Origin: Rhodotorula mucilaginosa
Taxonomy: Eukaryota; Basidiomycota; Microbotryomycetes; Sporidiobolales; Sporidiobolaceae
Direction of reading: 5' to 3'
Assembly: GCA_034406715.1 (NCBI GenBank)
Contig: CP137867.1
Span: 1-64,000 of the forward strand
Length of the DNA stretch: 64,000 bases
Positions 31,530-42,699 of this stretch are shown in pieces. The position numbers were made by a program, and so were the translations under genes. Within the stretch, counting starts at the first letter, position 1. The number at the start of each line of letters is the position of its first letter. The notes under the pieces were generated by a model. The model was given only the letters and a program-made list of their open reading frames with translations. It ran no database searches and was not told the DNA's origin.

Positions 31530-33202
31530 TCACGCTGCAAGGACCCCATCGAGCCGTTCTAGTTCTCGTTCCACGGAGGCGAGCACCTCCTCCAGACCCG
31601 GCAGCCACCGCCATTCTTGTTCCGGTCGCTTCCTGAACTCGACCAGGAGCGGTCGGACCTGCGGCGACACTCACTCCAGTGAGCTCTCTTCCGCCCCTCC
31701 AAACTCCGGACGAGACCGACACCTTCCCCAGCGAACTCACCTGCTGTAAGACAAACTCGGTCGGGGGGCGAACCTCGGGCGGAACGAGCGGCCAGCGGGA
31801 AGTCGACGCGCGCTCTTCGAGGACCGAAAGCGGCTGCTCGAGTTTCGAGAGCGCAAAGAGGGTCATGCGCCAGAACGTGGGCCAGCTGCGCAATTGTTCC
31901 TAGCTGTGTCAATAGGTCGCTTCCATACCAAAAATAAAAGGAGAAGCCTGCGCACCTCCAGCCTTCGGATTGCTCAATCAACCGATTCACCGTCTCTTCC
32001 CACTCTCGCCGCCACCCTGCCTCCTCCCCCTCCGTAGAGTCGGACCTCGCCTGCTCTATCAACATCTCTTTAACATCCGCGATCGCGTCTCGACACCGTT
32101 CGGCCTCGAGCGAGAGGGAGCGATAAATCGCCGCGAGGTCGTGCGCGTTCGACCAGTTGTGGTTGAGCGAGAGGGTCGGGTGCGAGAGGTTGTGCACAGA
32201 GTGGTACCATCCGGACGGACTGCTCGGACGCCGTCAGTCGGGTCAGTCTCTGCGAAAGGAGAAGCGAAGAGCGCACGCAAGTCGGACGCACATGAAGATC
32301 GATTCGCCAACTTCCTGCTCGACGACAAGCATCCCTCGTCGGCGATACTCGGCTTTGAGTTCCTCCGTCCATCGGTCGCAGTTGACGCTTGTCCCGTCCC
32401 ACTCTGCTTGCTTGAGCACAGCTTGTAACGAGGCGGTACACGAAGGCGGGAAGAGATACCAGCGCTTGCGACCGAACAGCTGAGTACTGATCGAGTAGGA
32501 GCAGTCTGCGTGCGGGCGCGCCGAACGGTGAGACTGCAAGGCTAGGTTTGTAATGCGTGGGGAATGGACGCACAGACGTCGCGATGCAAGGGCGTAAAAG
32601 TGTCGCCACCTCCGGCGTACTTTTGGAGGCAAGAAAGGGCATCAGTGCAGCGTCAAATGAAACGCACAAGAGCCAGGCGGTTGGCTCACCACGAACCGAA
32701 AGTCATCCTCTCGCTCGCTGCCTTCGTACTCGTTCATCCAGTCGTCGAGCCACGCAGGCGGAACATCGTAAAGCTCTTCCCGCACGCGTTCCTTGCCCTT
32801 TCCGTTTGCTGCGGCGCCCGTAATTCCGTTCGCGCCGCTTCGATGCACCGCTAGCGGGAGATGCCAGTCCTTGAGGTATTTTGTGCGGCCTTGTCCGCGG
32901 CGCCAGAGCTCCAAGAGGTCTCGAAAAGAAGCGACCGGAGCCTCGGAGTTGGGCAGCTTCGAAGTTGACGCTTCGCAATCGATGCAAGTCACAGCGAGCG
33001 TTCCGAATTTTTGCTCGAGGTATTCATAGTCCAGCTCGCCAGCGTCGGAGGCTATGTTTCGTCGGATCGGCCAGTCTGCGGAATAAGATGGAGGGAACAG
33101 GCACGGCGTATTGGGCACGAGGTGTGCAGAGCGGAAGTGAGCATAGGTCGACTGTTCCTCTGCCAAGCGAGCGATCCCAGTCGGCTGCATGTCCCGAGTC
33201 AT
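31530..33202 (-). CDS. JMJD4: JmjC-domain dioxygenase, JMJD4 type
   Basis: A 2-oxoglutarate/Fe(II) oxygenase. Animal JMJD4 hydroxylates a lysine of translation release factor eRF1; the same role here is inferred from family membership. Exons on the reverse strand are 33202-32690, 32619-32574, 32505-32292, 32219-31956, 31885-31741 and 31658-31530, joining in frame to 436 aa. The fold is shown by YLKDWHLP, then YAGGGDTFTPLHRDVYCSYS with the iron-binding His and Asp. GRKRWYLFPP follows, then IPSGWYHSVHNLSHPTLSLN with the third iron ligand His and NHNW. The C-terminal 150 residues are helical, as in the family. No zinc finger or PHD domain is present, which argues against a histone demethylase. 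Confidence 0.9.
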
Positions 33203-33448
33203 GGTGTGAAGCGGCGAAGGAGAAGCATCGACAAACTTTGGGGGGCTGTGCTTGCATCAATCGAATAGCCTGGTAAGGTACAGATAGCCTTGAGTTCTGG
33301 CTGAAGAGAAGTGTCCGTCATTACAAAGGAGACCCAAAACATGTAGACAAGGAAGAGGAGCTATGGACGACGACAAGTTGGCGAAAACGACCGAAAAAAA
33401 TTCCGCGACCACCGAGTCTGCCGTCGTTCTCCGGCTAGGCGCAAGAGC

Positions 33449-35754
33449 CTACTCCCGCCGGAACAACCGATTAGCACCTGCAGTACACGCCGAGACATCC
33501 CGAAAGACTCACCGAGCGTATCCCACATCGGCAAAACCTTGACCGAATGCGGCGCATCGTCGTAGATCGCTAGCAAGTCGCGGTCGACAAACTCGCGCGG
33601 CGCGACGATCTGGAAAACGTACTCTTCGAACCACTCGTCGGTCATGACGAGGAAGCTGTGGGTCGCAGGAATGTCAAGTTCAGCTCAAACGGGAAAGCAG
33701 TTCTTTACTGGGAAAGAAAGGACAATCGCGTGGGCACCGACCCTTTATTGCACGCATCCGGACCCTGTGTACACCAGAGCGGCAGGTCAGACTCTGTAGG
33801 AGCCGTAGAATGGGTGCGACGGCCGGCAAAGAGGAGGAAGTGGAAACTCACCCAAGAGTTTTCGACTCGCCACCGAACGGGTGAATCCGTGAGTGGGTCA
33901 ATGTGCACGCCAGTGATCATCATAGCGCTGCCAAAAGGTGGTCAGCTTTGAGCCGAATATTAGGCGTCTCTGCGAGCGAAGCGCGACTCACTGCGTCATA
34001 GACGTGTCATACGCGCGCAGGCGATCCTTCTTTTCGAGGGTCAGCCGAGTGCCGAAAGCAGTCTCGAGGTCGCGGAGCTTGGTGTCGAGGAAGCCATTTT
34101 CCGTATCGGCAGCTTTGTCAACTGCGGCCAGGGTCGGATCAGCTTGCGTCAGGCAGGGGATCGGAGGATGTCGACTTACCATCTGGAAGCGAAAGCGCGC
34201 GGTCGAGGGAGCGGAGGATCAGTCGGAGATCAGCGTGCGACCACACAAGCTACGCACCTGAGCCAAACCAAACTGGAATGTCCGCCTGCAGAAGAATGGA
34301 CGTCAGCTCTTAGCGGCAGGCAACAGAGTTTGAACGCCAGCTCGCCGCACCTTGATCATCGCTATCGCCGTGCTCTTGAGCTGCTTCATCGGCAAATTGA
34401 GGAAGACGAGGTCGCGCCCGCCGACCACGTTGCCGAGTCGCTCGATGGTGCACGTTGCGCGGAACTGGTTGCGCGGGTCGTGAAGCAGCGAGAGGGTATT
34501 GCTCACGTCAAAGCCCGAGTGGATGCGAGCAAACTCGAGTGGCGTCGTCTCGATGCAGTGGTACTTGCCGGCCTTGTCGGTGTATTCCCAACGGAACTAG
34601 GTACGAGGGTCAAATAGGTCAGCGAAAGAGTCCTCTCCGAGAGAAGTTTGCAGACCTACCGGCTGATCCGGTCGTGGAGGGGTGCCGAGACTGATGGTCA
34701 AGATACGGTAGATGACTTTGATCTGCGTGACCGCATGACGGGAACGTCAGCGCTTGATACTCAGATGAGACCGGAGCCGAAGTCCTCACCATCTTCTCTT
34801 TCTCCTGCCGCGCCATCTCGAGCGCGTCCGGATGGTGGCCGATTCGCTCACGGTAGTACTTCCGGAGCTTGTAGCCCATCTCGCGCAGCTTGGACGTGAG
34901 CAGCGTATCGAGCACGTTCGAATTGCTCGAGTTCCAGCTTTCCGGATAGACGTGTTGCGGGACGAGGCCAAAGTTCTCAACGAGCGAGACGGCGAGATCC
35001 CACTGGCCTGGTATCCGTCCAAGCGGGGGCAGGTCAGAGCCCAGTCAACTCGGATGCAGGTCACGAGGGCTTACCTCCATCCTGAGCCGGCATGTTGGAA
35101 AAGAGGAACTGCATCTTGCGCGATTCGAGCTTCTCGTCGACGAGGTCAAGCACCTGCTCGAGGAACCAATTCGCCTTCGAGAGGTGATCGTAGAAGAACA
35201 GGTAGCTCTGCACACGAAAACACTCAGCGAGAACATCCTGCGTGACTCTGAAATCCGTCGACGCACTTGCGAGAGCTGGAACTTGGCGAGCTTGTATTTC
35301 CGGGTCGTAAAGATCCTCACGACGTTCGTCAACGCGAACAACCAGCACCTTCCAGACGCGAGTTGATTCGCAACGGGATCGCCTTCGAAAGAGATCATGT
35401 GGTTGAAGACTGAGGGCGGTAAGTCAGTGTCAGCTCCGCACACCTCCGTCCATGAGAGTCCACGCACTCATGTCATCTTTGATCTTGGCATCCCGCGACG
35501 TCAGCACAATGTTCGGATTCGTGTGACAGAGTATAGTCTTGGCAAGCTGATAGTGAGAGTCTTGCTCGAGGTCGTCGTGCCAATCGTGAAGCTGCGACAG
35601 GAGAGGAGAGTCGTCAGAAAAAAAGGCCGTCCTCGCTCGTCCTCCCCTTCTTCTTCAGCGCCGCACTGACCGTCTCCAATTCGATCGTTCCTGGCGTGTT
35701 TTGCGACGGTACCGCGCTCGTGGCAAGTCTCGGCTGCGCGACCGGGACGTTCAT
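33449..35754 (-). CDS. BLH1: Bleomycin hydrolase-type cysteine peptidase (C1B)
   Basis: A cytosolic papain-like aminopeptidase that forms a hexameric barrel in known members. The reverse-strand gene has about ten exons. Active-site parts are all visible: SGRCWLFALTNVVRIFTTRK holds the catalytic Cys after its conserved SGR, MITGVHIDPLT has the catalytic His, and WRVENSW contains the Asn. Other family motifs are FQLSQSYLFFYDHLSKANWF, MPAQDGG, PLEFARIHSGFDVSNTLSL and MTDEWFEEYVFQIV. The end near LPMWDTLGA is followed by a short extension to TAG. The start is uncertain; I chose the ATG at 35754 (MNVPVAQPRLATS) because it is in the coding frame, but upstream exons are possible. Confidence 0.88.
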
Positions 35755-35968
35755 GACCTCCCGTGCCGACCTCGACAAACGCTCGCTTCGACCCGTGCCG
35801 TTGATAGAGGGGACCTGCGCACGGGCATGACGACGTCAGCTTCTTTCTCGGGTGCAGAAGACCGACGCCAGGACTCGCCATCTCTGCTTGCCTTGCGATT
35901 AGAGGGAGACAAGAAAGGGTTATAGATAAGCGGGGTCGAACAGGACTGCGCACGAACCCCCTCGCACG

Positions 35969-35976
35969 TCCGCGGA
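35969..35976. promoter_or_regulatory. TCCGCGGA palindrome 5' of bleomycin hydrolase
   Basis: It is embedded in about 24 bp that match the site before the gene at 603 (20 of 24 bases by eye). It lies about 215 bp before the chosen start. Confidence 0.3.
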
Positions 35977-36234
35977 CATCCCGAATGGGCGTGGAGGCCA
36001 ATTGCTGACCAATTAGTCATGCCGCATGTGCCGAAAGAGTAAGCAAAGTGCAGGCATCCTTGGAGAAAGCTTGGCGGTCAAGAAGCGGCGAAGCAAGTGG
36101 TCGAAGGGGTCCACTGGACGCTTGAGAGCGGGAAGGGCACTTTTGGAAAACCCGCGTCAGTGCAAGTGGATATACAACAAAAGAGAACGATATACGAGAC
36201 GTTGGAGAATGTCGCGTGGCCGGACCCAAAGTGT

Positions 36235-38778
36235 TCAGTCCTCATCGTCCTCGATGGCAATCTCCTCCGGATTGGCGACCATCGCCGGCGCCGCCGCCGC
36301 CGTCAGTCCAGCCGGAAGCTCCTCCCCGCCCCCCGCCCCCTCTCGCACAAGATCCACCACCTTCTCCCCGACCGGTTCCTCATCGATGACCCGTTCCCCC
36401 GCCGTCTCGACCTGCCGCAGCGCTTCCGCCTTGACGCGTTCGAGTTCGCGGCGCTTTTCAGCCTCGAGCGCTTCGAGGTAGCCCTCCGGGATCGGGTTGA
36501 TACGGTTCTCGATTTGGAGGAGCGAGGTGAAGGCGAGGGTTTGCGGGTTCGTGTACCAAGAGGCTGGCGGGAGGTTGGGGGTTAGGCTCAGTGTGTGTTT
36601 CGAAAGCGACTCAATCAATCCGGCGAAGGAAAACATCGCAGTGATCGATGAGCCCTCGCGAAAGAGCAGCACACTCACGCATCTGGATCATGCCATTCCG
36701 TTCCCATTCCTCCTGCGTCGGTGCCGTCCTCAAAAACTTCATCACCTCGTCCACCTCGACCAACCCATCCCCCTCGGTTCCCACATGCTCCCTGACCCAC
36801 TCATAGTCCTTCTCGATCTGAGCCGTCAATTCAGCGAGAGGGGGAAAAGGTTTTTGGCGTTGCTCGAGGGAGAGGAAGGGGGCCGTGGCGCGGACGATGG
36901 CGAGCCAGTGGGGGTCGAAGAAGAGTTTCGGGCGTCGTCGGAGTGGCGGCGGCGAGGTTTGCGATGCGGCAGCGTCGGTAGACAGAGTCGGGTCTCCTTC
37001 CGTATCCGTAGGAAGCTGCTCCTCGCCGGTCGAACCCTTGGTATCTTCAATCGTAAGAACCTATTCAAGCACGCTCGGGGTCAGTCGCCGCCGAGAGTTA
37101 TTCCCGTTGCGCTCACAGGAAACGAGCTCGTTCGCACCTGCAGAAACTCCTTGTTCTTTCCAGGCTTGCTCAACGCCAAGAACTTGGTCGACCGTTTCGT
37201 CGCACCCGCGGCGGTTGTCTTCTGCCCGGCTTCTTCGACGCCTTCCATCGGCGCCGCAGCAGCAGCAGCGTCATCACCTCCACCGTCGAGTTCGTCGTCC
37301 TCGTCGTCATCCAGAGCGATCTCGTCCGGATTGGATGCTTCGGTAGTCGGAGCTGGAGCTGGTGCGGCAGCCGCAGGGGGGTGCACTCCTCCACAACCGT
37401 CTTCGCACCCTTTCTCCTCGCTGGGAGGTCCTCCTGCCGTCCTTTTGCCCGCTGTAGCACCATCTTCATCGTCATCGTCCTCATCAAGGGCGATCTCGTC
37501 CGGGTTCGTAGCGGCAGCAGACTGCGTGGAAGGAACAGGAGGCGGAAGCGCCGCCACCGCCCGAGGCCGTTTCGTAATCTTGGTCGCCGTCCCATCATGG
37601 TGGAACAACGCGGCGAACTTGACGTGCAAGTGGGCCGAGAACCAATGCCGCGGTTGGAGGGACGTGAGGAGCGCGTGGAGGGGCGGGGACCCGAGCTTGT
37701 TGTTGTTGATCTGTGAGCCAGGTCCGGCAATTCAGCACGCCGACCGAGGGTTTCGCTTCTTTCCGAGGCATATGAAGCTGAGACAGAGTAGGAAGGGACT
37801 GTGGACGGAGGCGCGCGCGCGCTCACCTCGTCTCGGAAGAATGGCTTCTCGCGCACGAGCGAAGCCGTATCGCCGTGCTGTTCGATCCCGAGCGGCCAGT
37901 CGTGAGAGAGAAAGACGTCAATCTGCTCGCCGCGGTTCTTGAGCTGTGCACCAACAACCGAGCCACAGAAATGATCAGTCCTCGGCTCTGAAACGGCCGA
38001 CTGGACCGAAGATCAGAGGCTAGAGGCGGGCGCACCTGGAGCAAGCGCGCGACGTCGTATTCGCGGATGTGGTACACGGACCGGATCGTTCGGTCGTCGA
38101 ACGGGATATTCTCAAAATGGCCTGCGAGCCGGCAGTCGATGAATGATCAGCTTCAACCCCGCAGCTCTCCTGCAGCAAGCCTGAAGCGATTCGCCGCGCC
38201 TCGACCCACCTTTCTTCCAATCGCCGCTCTTCCAGATGCCGCTCGCGCCTGCGATGCGCAACCAGCCGTCGACGAGGACCGAACCGGCGAACCCGAGAAA
38301 GTAAATGTCGGGAGCGAGCCAGCCGCCGTGGTAGCTGTCGGTTTTTCGCGGAAAGAAGTCAGCGCGCGAGTCGTCGGACTCGTGCGACCGTCTAGGACTC
38401 ACCACTCCCACATGTAGCCCGACGATTCGTGGTTGCCTCCGATGACGATGGTGAGTTTGGGCGCCTTCTTTGCGCCCGAGTAGTACTGGTGAAAGTGACC
38501 GAGAGCGCGGTACTTGACCGGGCACGCCATCGTCTGCAAGTCGGCAGTGTTGCGCATGGCCTGCCCGGGATCATGCCGTGTGTCAGCCCGCTTTAGACCA
38601 GCGCCTACGCGTAGGGAAGACTCGCCTGAAAGTCCCCACAGCAGATCATCAAGTCGGTCTCGGGTTCGCCTCGCTTGCGGGCTTCCTGGTCGCACCGGTC
38701 GACGCTCGCGTAGATGTCGTCGAGCGTGCCGTGCGAGCACCCGACCACGGCCACGCGCAGCGAGCGAGGTGGCGACAT
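36235..38778 (-). CDS. DBR1: DBR1, RNA lariat debranching enzyme
   Basis: Cuts the 2'-5' bond of excised intron lariats in the nucleus. The reverse-strand gene has about eight exons. The metallophosphoesterase motifs are complete: [28 protein letters not shown], the family loop [30 protein letters not shown] and [12 protein letters not shown] long insert with repeated acidic motifs (NPDEIALD-type, three times) separates the catalytic part from the C-terminal DBR1 domain. That domain includes [13 protein letters not shown], and the chain ends at SWYTNPQT, a helix and an acidic tail. The first intron (38625-38561) begins with GC instead of GT (CAG/GCGAGT), needed to keep GDFQAMRN intact. Confidence 0.93.
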
Positions 38779-39117
38779 TCCGTCGGGGAGACGCTTGTTC
38801 GTCGAGGAGGAGGAGAGGGTCGAGCGTTTCGACCGGAAAAGGACCGTAGGCTACGTGAGTGAGCCTGGAATCTCGAGAGTGTTGCGCAGGCAGCTCGATC
38901 AGGCAGCTGTCGAGCGACCGAGGCGAGAGAGAAGACGAGCACGCTTTCACGAGCAACTTTCGATTCAAACTCAAGACAGGCATGCGCTCAGTAGATAGAC
39001 AAGGAGGAAACCATTCTCGAAATACAACACCATCTAGAACGAAAGGATCAAAGGTCTGCGCCTCCGGACAAGGGAAAACAGGGAGATCCGCAGAGGGCCG
39101 CCGGACGAGGAAAACCT

Positions 39118-42100
39118 CTACTGCATCTCGACCTCATCATCGGCGTCGGGAGCAGCGGCCGCCTGAGCTGTCGCCGCCGCCTGCACTCGCTCCTTCGAGA
39201 CGATCGGGAGCGGTCGGCCGTCCCACACCTTGCCGAACCCGGGAGGGTAGCACCGCTTGTACAGCGTCAGGCAGACCGTGTCGAGCTGAGAGATCGGGCC
39301 GTCAAAGCCGGCCTGGGTGGCGCGAGTATTAAGAGTCATCGTCAGTATGGTAGCAAGAGAGCAACAAGGAAACGTCGCCAAAAGAAGAGGCGACGGGAGG
39401 CCCTTCCTCCAACGACTCACCTTGAAGTACCCATGCGTGCCGAGCGGTTCCCGAATGTGCCCGATCCGACCTCCTTTCGTCCGCAGCTGCACCGGCTTGA
39501 AGTACTCGACGTCGGCGCGGTTAAAGAACAAATACCGGATCGTCGCCGTCTTCTTGTGGACCTTGAACGGGTGACCCGTCAGGATGATCCGTTTCGCCGT
39601 GATCCGCGTCGGGTCCGAAGAGAGGAGCGAACCCGTCCCGATCAGGTGGATGTGTTGATCGGGCGAGGCGTTCGGCGCGTCGGCCGAGGTGGTCGGCACG
39701 CGGAGTAAAAGGGAGGGCGAGTTGTTGCCGAACGTGATGGGCAAATACGCCGTCGCGACCGAGGCGTTGATCCCATGACGGAGGTACCGTTCAAACTTGT
39801 GCACGTTGTTGGCGCCTTTGCCACCGTTCCGCATCGTGTGCTGCGAAAAGATGGGGTTGATCGCGAACCGGCGGAACCCTTGCTGCAGCACGAGCGGGTC
39901 CTTCGACCGCACGGCGTCCGAGTTTTCCGTGTTGCGCTGGACCGTAAAGTGCATGATCGAGTACTTGTGCTCGTGCTTGAACAGGCCGAACAACGTCAGA
40001 GCGAACAGCGGGTTCCGCTCCTCGAGGACGCGTCGCGGGACATTCTCGAGGTGCACAATCACGCGCGTGCCGGGCTGCGCGAAGGCGGGCGTCAATACCA
40101 AGGTTCTCAGATCAGTGAGACTGAAAGAAGAGAGCCCCCCGGCGAACGCACCTCGACCCCTTCTTCCGCCACGCGCTTCTCCATCCTGCGACCCATGCCC
40201 TTCCAATCCTCGAGCATGAAGCACCTGCCATAATCGCGCGGCAGTTCCTCATACGGGTCCCACTTGCTCGTCCGGAAACTCTTCAAACCGCGGTACCGCG
40301 CGAACCGTTCCCGCGCCGGGACGTGCAGCGGCGTGTCGACCTCGTCGGGGAAATCGAGGTCGTCGCGGTTCTCGACGTTGCGACGCGCGGCGCGCTGAGC
40401 GAGGTACTCTTGCAGTTGGGCTTGTTCCTGCTCGGGCGAGAGGTCGGCAAAAGGTCGCGCCGAGACCGAAGCCGTCTCGTCCGCCAAAGTGTCGACAAAC
40501 TCGGTCTCTTCTTCTTCCTCCTCCTCCTCCTCCGCGCCGGCGTCCTGCATCGCCTCCTCCTCCGAGTCTTCATCGGCACTCAATTCGCCAACCTCATCAT
40601 CAATGATCCACGCCGCCTGATACGCGCTCGTCCCTTTCGCGACCTTTTTCAGTTTCGGCGTCGTTCCCGGTCTCGCCGGCGGAGGCGGCATCTCGCCCCG
40701 CTCTCGTAATGCCGCCGGCGCCGACGCAAGTTCTTCCTCCGTAGGCCAAGTCTGCTCGTCCATGCCAAAGTCGTCCTCGTCCGGGATGTTGGTCGACGCG
40801 AGCGAGTCGGCGTCGTCGTCGGGCAGCGAGAGGGGCTCAAAGGGCGTCGTACCGGGAGCGGCACCGTCGAGAGACATGGATTCGGTGCCGCCGGGTGCAG
40901 CCGAACGTTTCTGTTGTCGGACCGAGGGAGCAAGGAGGATCTGCGTACGGGCTCCCGGTCAATCCACCGCCAGAATTCAGAAAAAAAAACGGAAGGGGCT
41001 CACCTTGGATATCTTAAAGTCGCCCCAGCCCTGCACGTGCATGAGCCGGTTCGCACTGAGCCGGTTACCGCGCACCACACCCTCGACGACAAGCGTTCCA
41101 AGGTCCTCGCCTTCCATGCCCTTGGGTCGCTCCTCCTCGTCAGCAGCGACCTGCTCGTCCGCCGCATGCTTCTTCTCCCAGGCCATCCGTTCCGCCAACA
41201 CGCGTGGCCGTTTCTCGCGCCACCGCAACCCTTTCGGAGTCTTTTCGCACAGCGCGCGAACGACGAGGGTCGCTTCCGGCGAGGGGGTGTTGCTCGATTC
41301 GGCAGAGTTCGAGTCGGTCGCCATGGCCGAACTGGAGGCGGAAGAGGCAGACGGCGTGGCCGAGATGCAGTGGATGCGCTCGACGGAGGGGAAAAAGTGG
41401 GTCAGGAACGAGTGGAGAGAGGCACGGGTGGTCGAAGCGAGAGTGGCGTTGCCGCCCGGAAGGTCCTGCGCCACACGCGGTTCCGATTGTCAGTAACAGC
41501 TCGCTCTGTAGTGGGACGCTATCACCAAACTGACCTTGACGACTCCGAGGACGCCGCCGTTGGCGCCTCCGACGCCGAGACCGGTCAGGCAACGCAAGAC
41601 GGTCTCGCCCTGTTCGTCGACCTCTTGCTCACTCGAGAGCGCGACAATGGTGAAGTCGGCGGCCGATACGGTGTCGATGATGGGAAACAGGGACGTAGCC
41701 TGGTCGGCGGACGGCAAGAGGAGGAACCGGATCGACTGGTTGTGGAATTTGGGGACGCTGCAGCGGGGGAGAGTTCGTCAGCGCGCGATTTACCTCAGCA
41801 AAGACTCGAGCGCCCCAACACTCACTCGAGGCTCCTCTGTGCGCCTTCTCCCCCGAGCTGTCCTCCTGCAGCCTGTGCGAGGAGCTCGGCCGTCTCGAGC
41901 GCGTCGACGTCGTCGGTCATGGGGACGATGGCGACGATCCTCTGGACGCGGTCGCCGTTGCGGTTCTTTCCGGTAAAGATGCCCTTCTGGTCCTCGACGA
42001 TCTGGCGCTTCTTATCGAGCACCTGCTTGGCGTGGTTCCGCCGGTTCACCTTGAGGTTCTTGGCCTGGACTTTTTGGCTCTGCTGGCGTTCCGACTTGGA

Positions 42101-42238
42101 CGCGGCATCCTTGACGGCGGGGCGGTGCGTGCGTCCCTTGGCTTGGTCCTTGAGCTGCGATTTCGACGCGTGCTTCGACTTGAACGGCTTGTTCGACTGC
42201 TTCTGGTGAGCGCGGTGCGAATGCCCTTCGTTCGCCAT
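39118..42238 (-). CDS. TSR1: TSR1, 40S ribosome assembly factor (BMS1/TSR1 family)
   Basis: Acts in late cytoplasmic maturation of the pre-40S subunit, holding the GTPase-like fold of the family without activity in known members. Six reverse-strand exons run from the ATG at 42238. The N-terminus is diagnostic: [16 protein letters not shown], then a basic stretch with [13 protein letters not shown]. The middle holds a G-domain-like part ([26 protein letters not shown]) and an acidic Glu-rich insert. The C-terminal region carries [48 protein letters not shown] and [20 protein letters not shown]. The length is close to TSR1 and much shorter than BMS1, which also has a real P-loop not seen here. 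Confidence 0.93.
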
Positions 42239-42699
42239 CCTCTTTTTCGTTCGCTCGGCCGCGGGATTCGAGCGGGCAACACACAGGGCAGGTCGGAACT
42301 CTGCAGCTGTCTCTCTGTCGCTCTTTGCTCGGCTCAGCGTGAGGGCGAGCGATAGAGCGAGGCTGATGAGCTCGAGACTCGGCCGGACGAAGCTCTCTTT
42401 GCACCGCCACCCCGAAACTCCGTGGACATAGCGTCTTGCATAAATACTACTGTAGGCTGGTCTGATCTACGTGGTATGTTCAGTCGGTAAAATGTAGGGA
42501 GAAAAGGGTCCGGGGGAAATCATTATGGAGGTACAGGAAGGAGGGGCGGTGGCGAGAAAAGATCGTAAAGAGAGAGGACGGAGTGGATAGCCTCACTCGG
42601 TTCAAGGAAAGCGTGAAAATCGTTCTATTCGTGTGAGGAGAGGCAAGGGGAAGGGGAAGGGAAAGAGGACGGCAACCAAGGGAGGGAGGACTCCTCCTT

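Noticed and set aside
36497-37942. 481-aa forward frame opposite DBR1
   Set aside because: Antisense of the acidic DBR1 insert; the reverse strand carries the full DBR1 active site.
40914-42209. 431-aa forward frame opposite TSR1
   Set aside because: Antisense shadow of TSR1 exons and introns, without any domain.
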